DNA from: Clostridia bacterium
GTDB lineage: Bacteria; Bacillota; Clostridia; Oscillospirales; Acutalibacteraceae
Assembly: GCA_017552845.1 (NCBI GenBank)
Contig: JAFZOE010000077.1
Coordinates: forward strand, 1-6,476
Length of the DNA: 6,476 nt
Direction of reading: 5' to 3'
The notes below the pieces were generated by a model, which saw only the letters and a program-made list of their open reading frames with translations, was not told where the DNA came from and did no database searches. Both the position numbers and the translations under genes were made by a program. This document shows, piece after piece, positions 4,181-6,476 of the stretch. Numbering within the stretch: position 1 is the first letter of the stretch; each line of letters begins with the position of its first letter.

Positions 4181-6476
4181 TATCCGAATAATCCGCGCAA
4201 AGCATAAATTACGGTATATGTGATATTGTTGATAATATATCTGAATCCCGAGAACAGGAACGGGAATTCAAAATTCCATTCAACAGGTGAGAGTATCGCA
4301 CCTGAATATGAATCGTCATATTTTTTATCGGGCTGGGTGAATGCCCTTGTCTTCATCTTGGCAATGCATAATTCTTTGCATCTCTCTCTGAGCGCCGTTC
4401 CGAATCCGATCGGATCCGCTTTGTATTGTTTCTTTATCGCAGAAATATGACCGGGAAGGAAAACGAGGCGGATGCCAGTCAGCATGGTATCGTTTCCGTT
4501 ATAAACTCCGAGAACGGGGCTCATATACCCGCTCCCAGTAATGTTAGAAGTGAAGTCGGATACTACAAAACCGTCAAATCCCCATTCTTTTCTGAGCAAG
4601 TCAATAAGCAGAGCCGATTTACCTCCGCACCAGTCAGCGCCGATTCTATTATAAGCGGACATGATTCCGCCGCAGTCGCTCTCTTTGATTGCAATTTCAA
4701 ACGCTTTGAGGTATATCTCTCTCATCGTCTGCTCATCCGCCCAGGTATAAACGCCGTTTCTGTGGCTTTCCTGATCGTTGAGAGCAAAGTGCTTGAGAGT
4801 CACAACCAGGTTTTCGCTGCTGCAGCCGTTTATCATTGCCGCCGCCATTTTACCGCTGATTAGCGGATCTTCGCTGAAGTATTCGAAATTTCTGCCGCCG
4901 CGCGGATTTCAGTGAATATTAACAGCGGGAGCATACCATATATCTGTTCCTATATCATCTGATTCTTTACCGACAGCTTTGCCGATTCTTTCGGCTATTT
5001 CGGTATTCCAGGTGCAGGCAATTGCTGTTTCGCAGGGGAAAGCAACACCACTGTCCGTATAGAGCAGACCGTTCCTGCCCTTTACGCTTGACGGACCGTC
5101 ATTATCCATAGTGGCAGGAATTCCGAGTCTTTCAACTCCTGCTGTGCCGTAACCGCCGTCGGAAACCAGCAGAGCCATTTCATCAAGAGTCAGCTGGTCA
5201 AGGAATTTATCCCATAATTCCTCGTTTTCAGCAACATCCTGCAGCGTGATAGTCTTATCGTATTTTGCTCCGGTTTTCGGAGCGGTTCCTTCTTTTACCG
5301 GCTCGGGCAACGAATCTGCATTTTTTACCGCTTCATTCTGAACTCTTGCTTCTGCTTTCGGATAAGTTCCTGCTTCATCTGCCCTTGAAAGATTTTTGAA
5401 TCCATTATATGAATCGTCAAAGAGATTTTTAATCTCCGTTCCGGTTTTGCTGTCATTTTTTATTATCTTTTCTTCGCTTATTCTGTAATCAAAGCTTTCG
5501 ATAAAATCCCGCGCGTTATCTGCGGCAATAATTTTATATGTTCCGCTTTCAAGAACCCAGGCCTCATGAGTTTTAAAATCATAAGAAGCCATATCGTCTG
5601 TATTGAATTCAACCTTAAGCTCCTGACTTTCGCCCGGATTCAGTAAATCCGATTTTGCAAAACCGCCGAGAACAATCTCGCTTTTTTCAATACCGCCATC
5701 GGTATACGGCGCGGAATAATAAACCTGAACTGTTTCCTTTCCTGCGCGTTCTCCTGTATTGGTAACACTGATTGAAACCGAAATTGTATCTTCGTTAAAC
5801 GAAGTATTAGTTACTTCTTTTTCAAATTCTGTATAGGAGATGCCGTAACCGAACGGGAACTGCACTTTATCTTTTGCGAAAGTCTCAAAATAGCGGTAAC
5901 CGACATATATTCCTTCCTGATATTCTACAAAATGCTTGGCTGAATCATCGGAATATGAGAATCTGCCGAAGCATTCACCTGAAGGATGGTCTTCGGGATT
6001 GAATGTAATTGTATCGGCAAGTTTACCCGAGGGATTCACTTCTCCCGTAAGCATCTTAGCTACAGATGCGAATCCGAATTCACCGGGAATCCATACTATT
6101 GCCGCGGATTTGATGTTCTCATATTTATCGAGCCAGTCCATCTGCATTACATTGCCGATGTTGAATATAATAATTACATTATTAAATGAAGATGTTACTT
6201 TATCGACCAGCTCTTTTTCAATATCGCTCAGCTTTAGCGTATCATAGCTTAAATCTGAGCCCTCTGCGCTGGTTCTGCTGATCATAATAAGCGCTGTATC
6301 GGAAAACGCCTGCGCATTATTCATAATCTTTTCAGTGAGTTTATTTACGGGCATTTCCTTGAGCGAATCAATTGAAAGAGCAACCTGCAGCAGGTTGTTG
6401 ATAACAGTATTATCGGTTTTGGGCATCTTGTTTGTGCCGATGTTTTTCTCATAAAGTGAGCGGAGTTCATTATTAT
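4180..6476 (-). pseudogene. Family 3 glycoside hydrolase with inverted domain order, broken by an in-frame TGA; 5' end outside the window
   Basis: One frame runs from the right edge to TAA at 4182-4180, with a single internal TGA at 4911-4909: 521 residues before it and 242 after. The ATG at 6426 is internal. Residues count from the first full codon, 6474. The order is reversed from most GH3: the C-terminal-type alpha/beta domain comes first (about 17-215; E71 in SAEGSD is the likely acid/base; NPSGKL, EGIYVGYRYF and FPFGYGISYTEF follow), then an Fn3-like domain (about 220-300; VTNTGERAGKETVQVYY), a polar linker to about 405, and the TIM barrel (about 410-700). The barrel keeps D459 (NDGP), R528 (GRNFEYFSEDP), K561-H562 (KHF) and nucleophile D640 (VVSDF, usually SDW). 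The tail from about 735 is hydrophobic. Such permuted GH3 enzymes are known beta-glucosidases of Ruminococcus and Butyrivibrio. The glycosidase class is firm and beta-glucosidase is a guess. If the TGA is an error, this is an intact gene. Confidence 0.85.
4909..4911 (-). other. Premature TGA inside the GH3 catalytic domain
   Basis: The minus-strand codons read AAT ATT CAC TGA AAT CCG CGC, giving NIH-stop-NPRGGRNFEYF. In GH3 proteins this stretch is usually NIHRNP, so the TGA stands where Arg is expected, one C-to-T change from CGA. The frame is unchanged on both sides. TGA also ends the first gene and the aldo/keto reductase, so it is a stop here. Confidence 0.92.

Noticed and set aside
4200..4260. 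AT-rich stretch in the GH3 tail as a minus-strand promoter for the aldo/keto reductase
   Set aside because: TATATT-like boxes are present, but no convincing -35 partner was found, and the gene spacing is explained by an operon.
4846..4848. ATG after the TGA as the start of a separate gene for the GH3 C-terminal half
   Set aside because: It has no convincing Shine-Dalgarno upstream, conserved GH3 sequence continues in the same frame between the TGA and this ATG, and a half barrel would not function alone.
6424..6426. ATG as the true start of the GH3 gene
   Set aside because: The frame stays open to the right edge, the codons upstream look protein-like, and there is no good ribosome site, so the real start is outside the window.

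Overview
The window looks like chromosomal DNA of a gut- or rumen-type anaerobic Clostridia, perhaps Oscillospirales (inference). The reasons are strong AGGAGG/GAGGTGG ribosome sites, a permuted family 3 glycoside hydrolase of the kind known from Ruminococcus and Butyrivibrio, an aldo/keto reductase with two 4Fe-4S motifs, a small TM1586-type nitroreductase, and palindromic CCTGAGCGCAG-type intergenic repeats. TGA ends two of the intact reading frames and TGG encodes Trp, so the standard bacterial code applies.

Layout: (1) 3-491 (+) is the C-terminal end of a protein of unknown function, probably secreted and beta-rich, followed by a hairpin terminator. (2) 566-752 is a composite inverted repeat with internal hairpins and no gene. 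(3) A promoter with a perfect extended -10 box (770-797) drives a gene at 816-2387 (+). Its product has five membrane segments, a beta-rich spacer and a complete metallophosphoesterase domain predicted to lie outside the cell. (4) A bidirectional terminator at 2388-2422 separates it from a convergent minus-strand operon. (5) That operon, read from the right edge leftwards, is a GH3 beta-glycosidase (incomplete at its 5' end and broken by an in-frame TGA), then a ferredoxin-like aldo/keto reductase, then an FMN nitroreductase. The GH3 stop overlaps the Shine-Dalgarno of the reductase, and the reductase and nitroreductase overlap by ATGA.

The operon suggests glycoside cleavage coupled to redox handling of a released sugar, aglycone or cofactor, but no substrate can be read from the sequence. 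The most important observation is the TGA at 4909-4911. It replaces a residue that is usually Arg in the conserved NIHRNP stretch of GH3, while everything before and after stays in one frame and is well conserved. This points to a very recent nonsense mutation, strain polymorphism or base-call error rather than an old pseudogene. Nothing here amounts to a clearly new system, and no tRNA, rRNA, CRISPR array, transposase or phage gene was seen.
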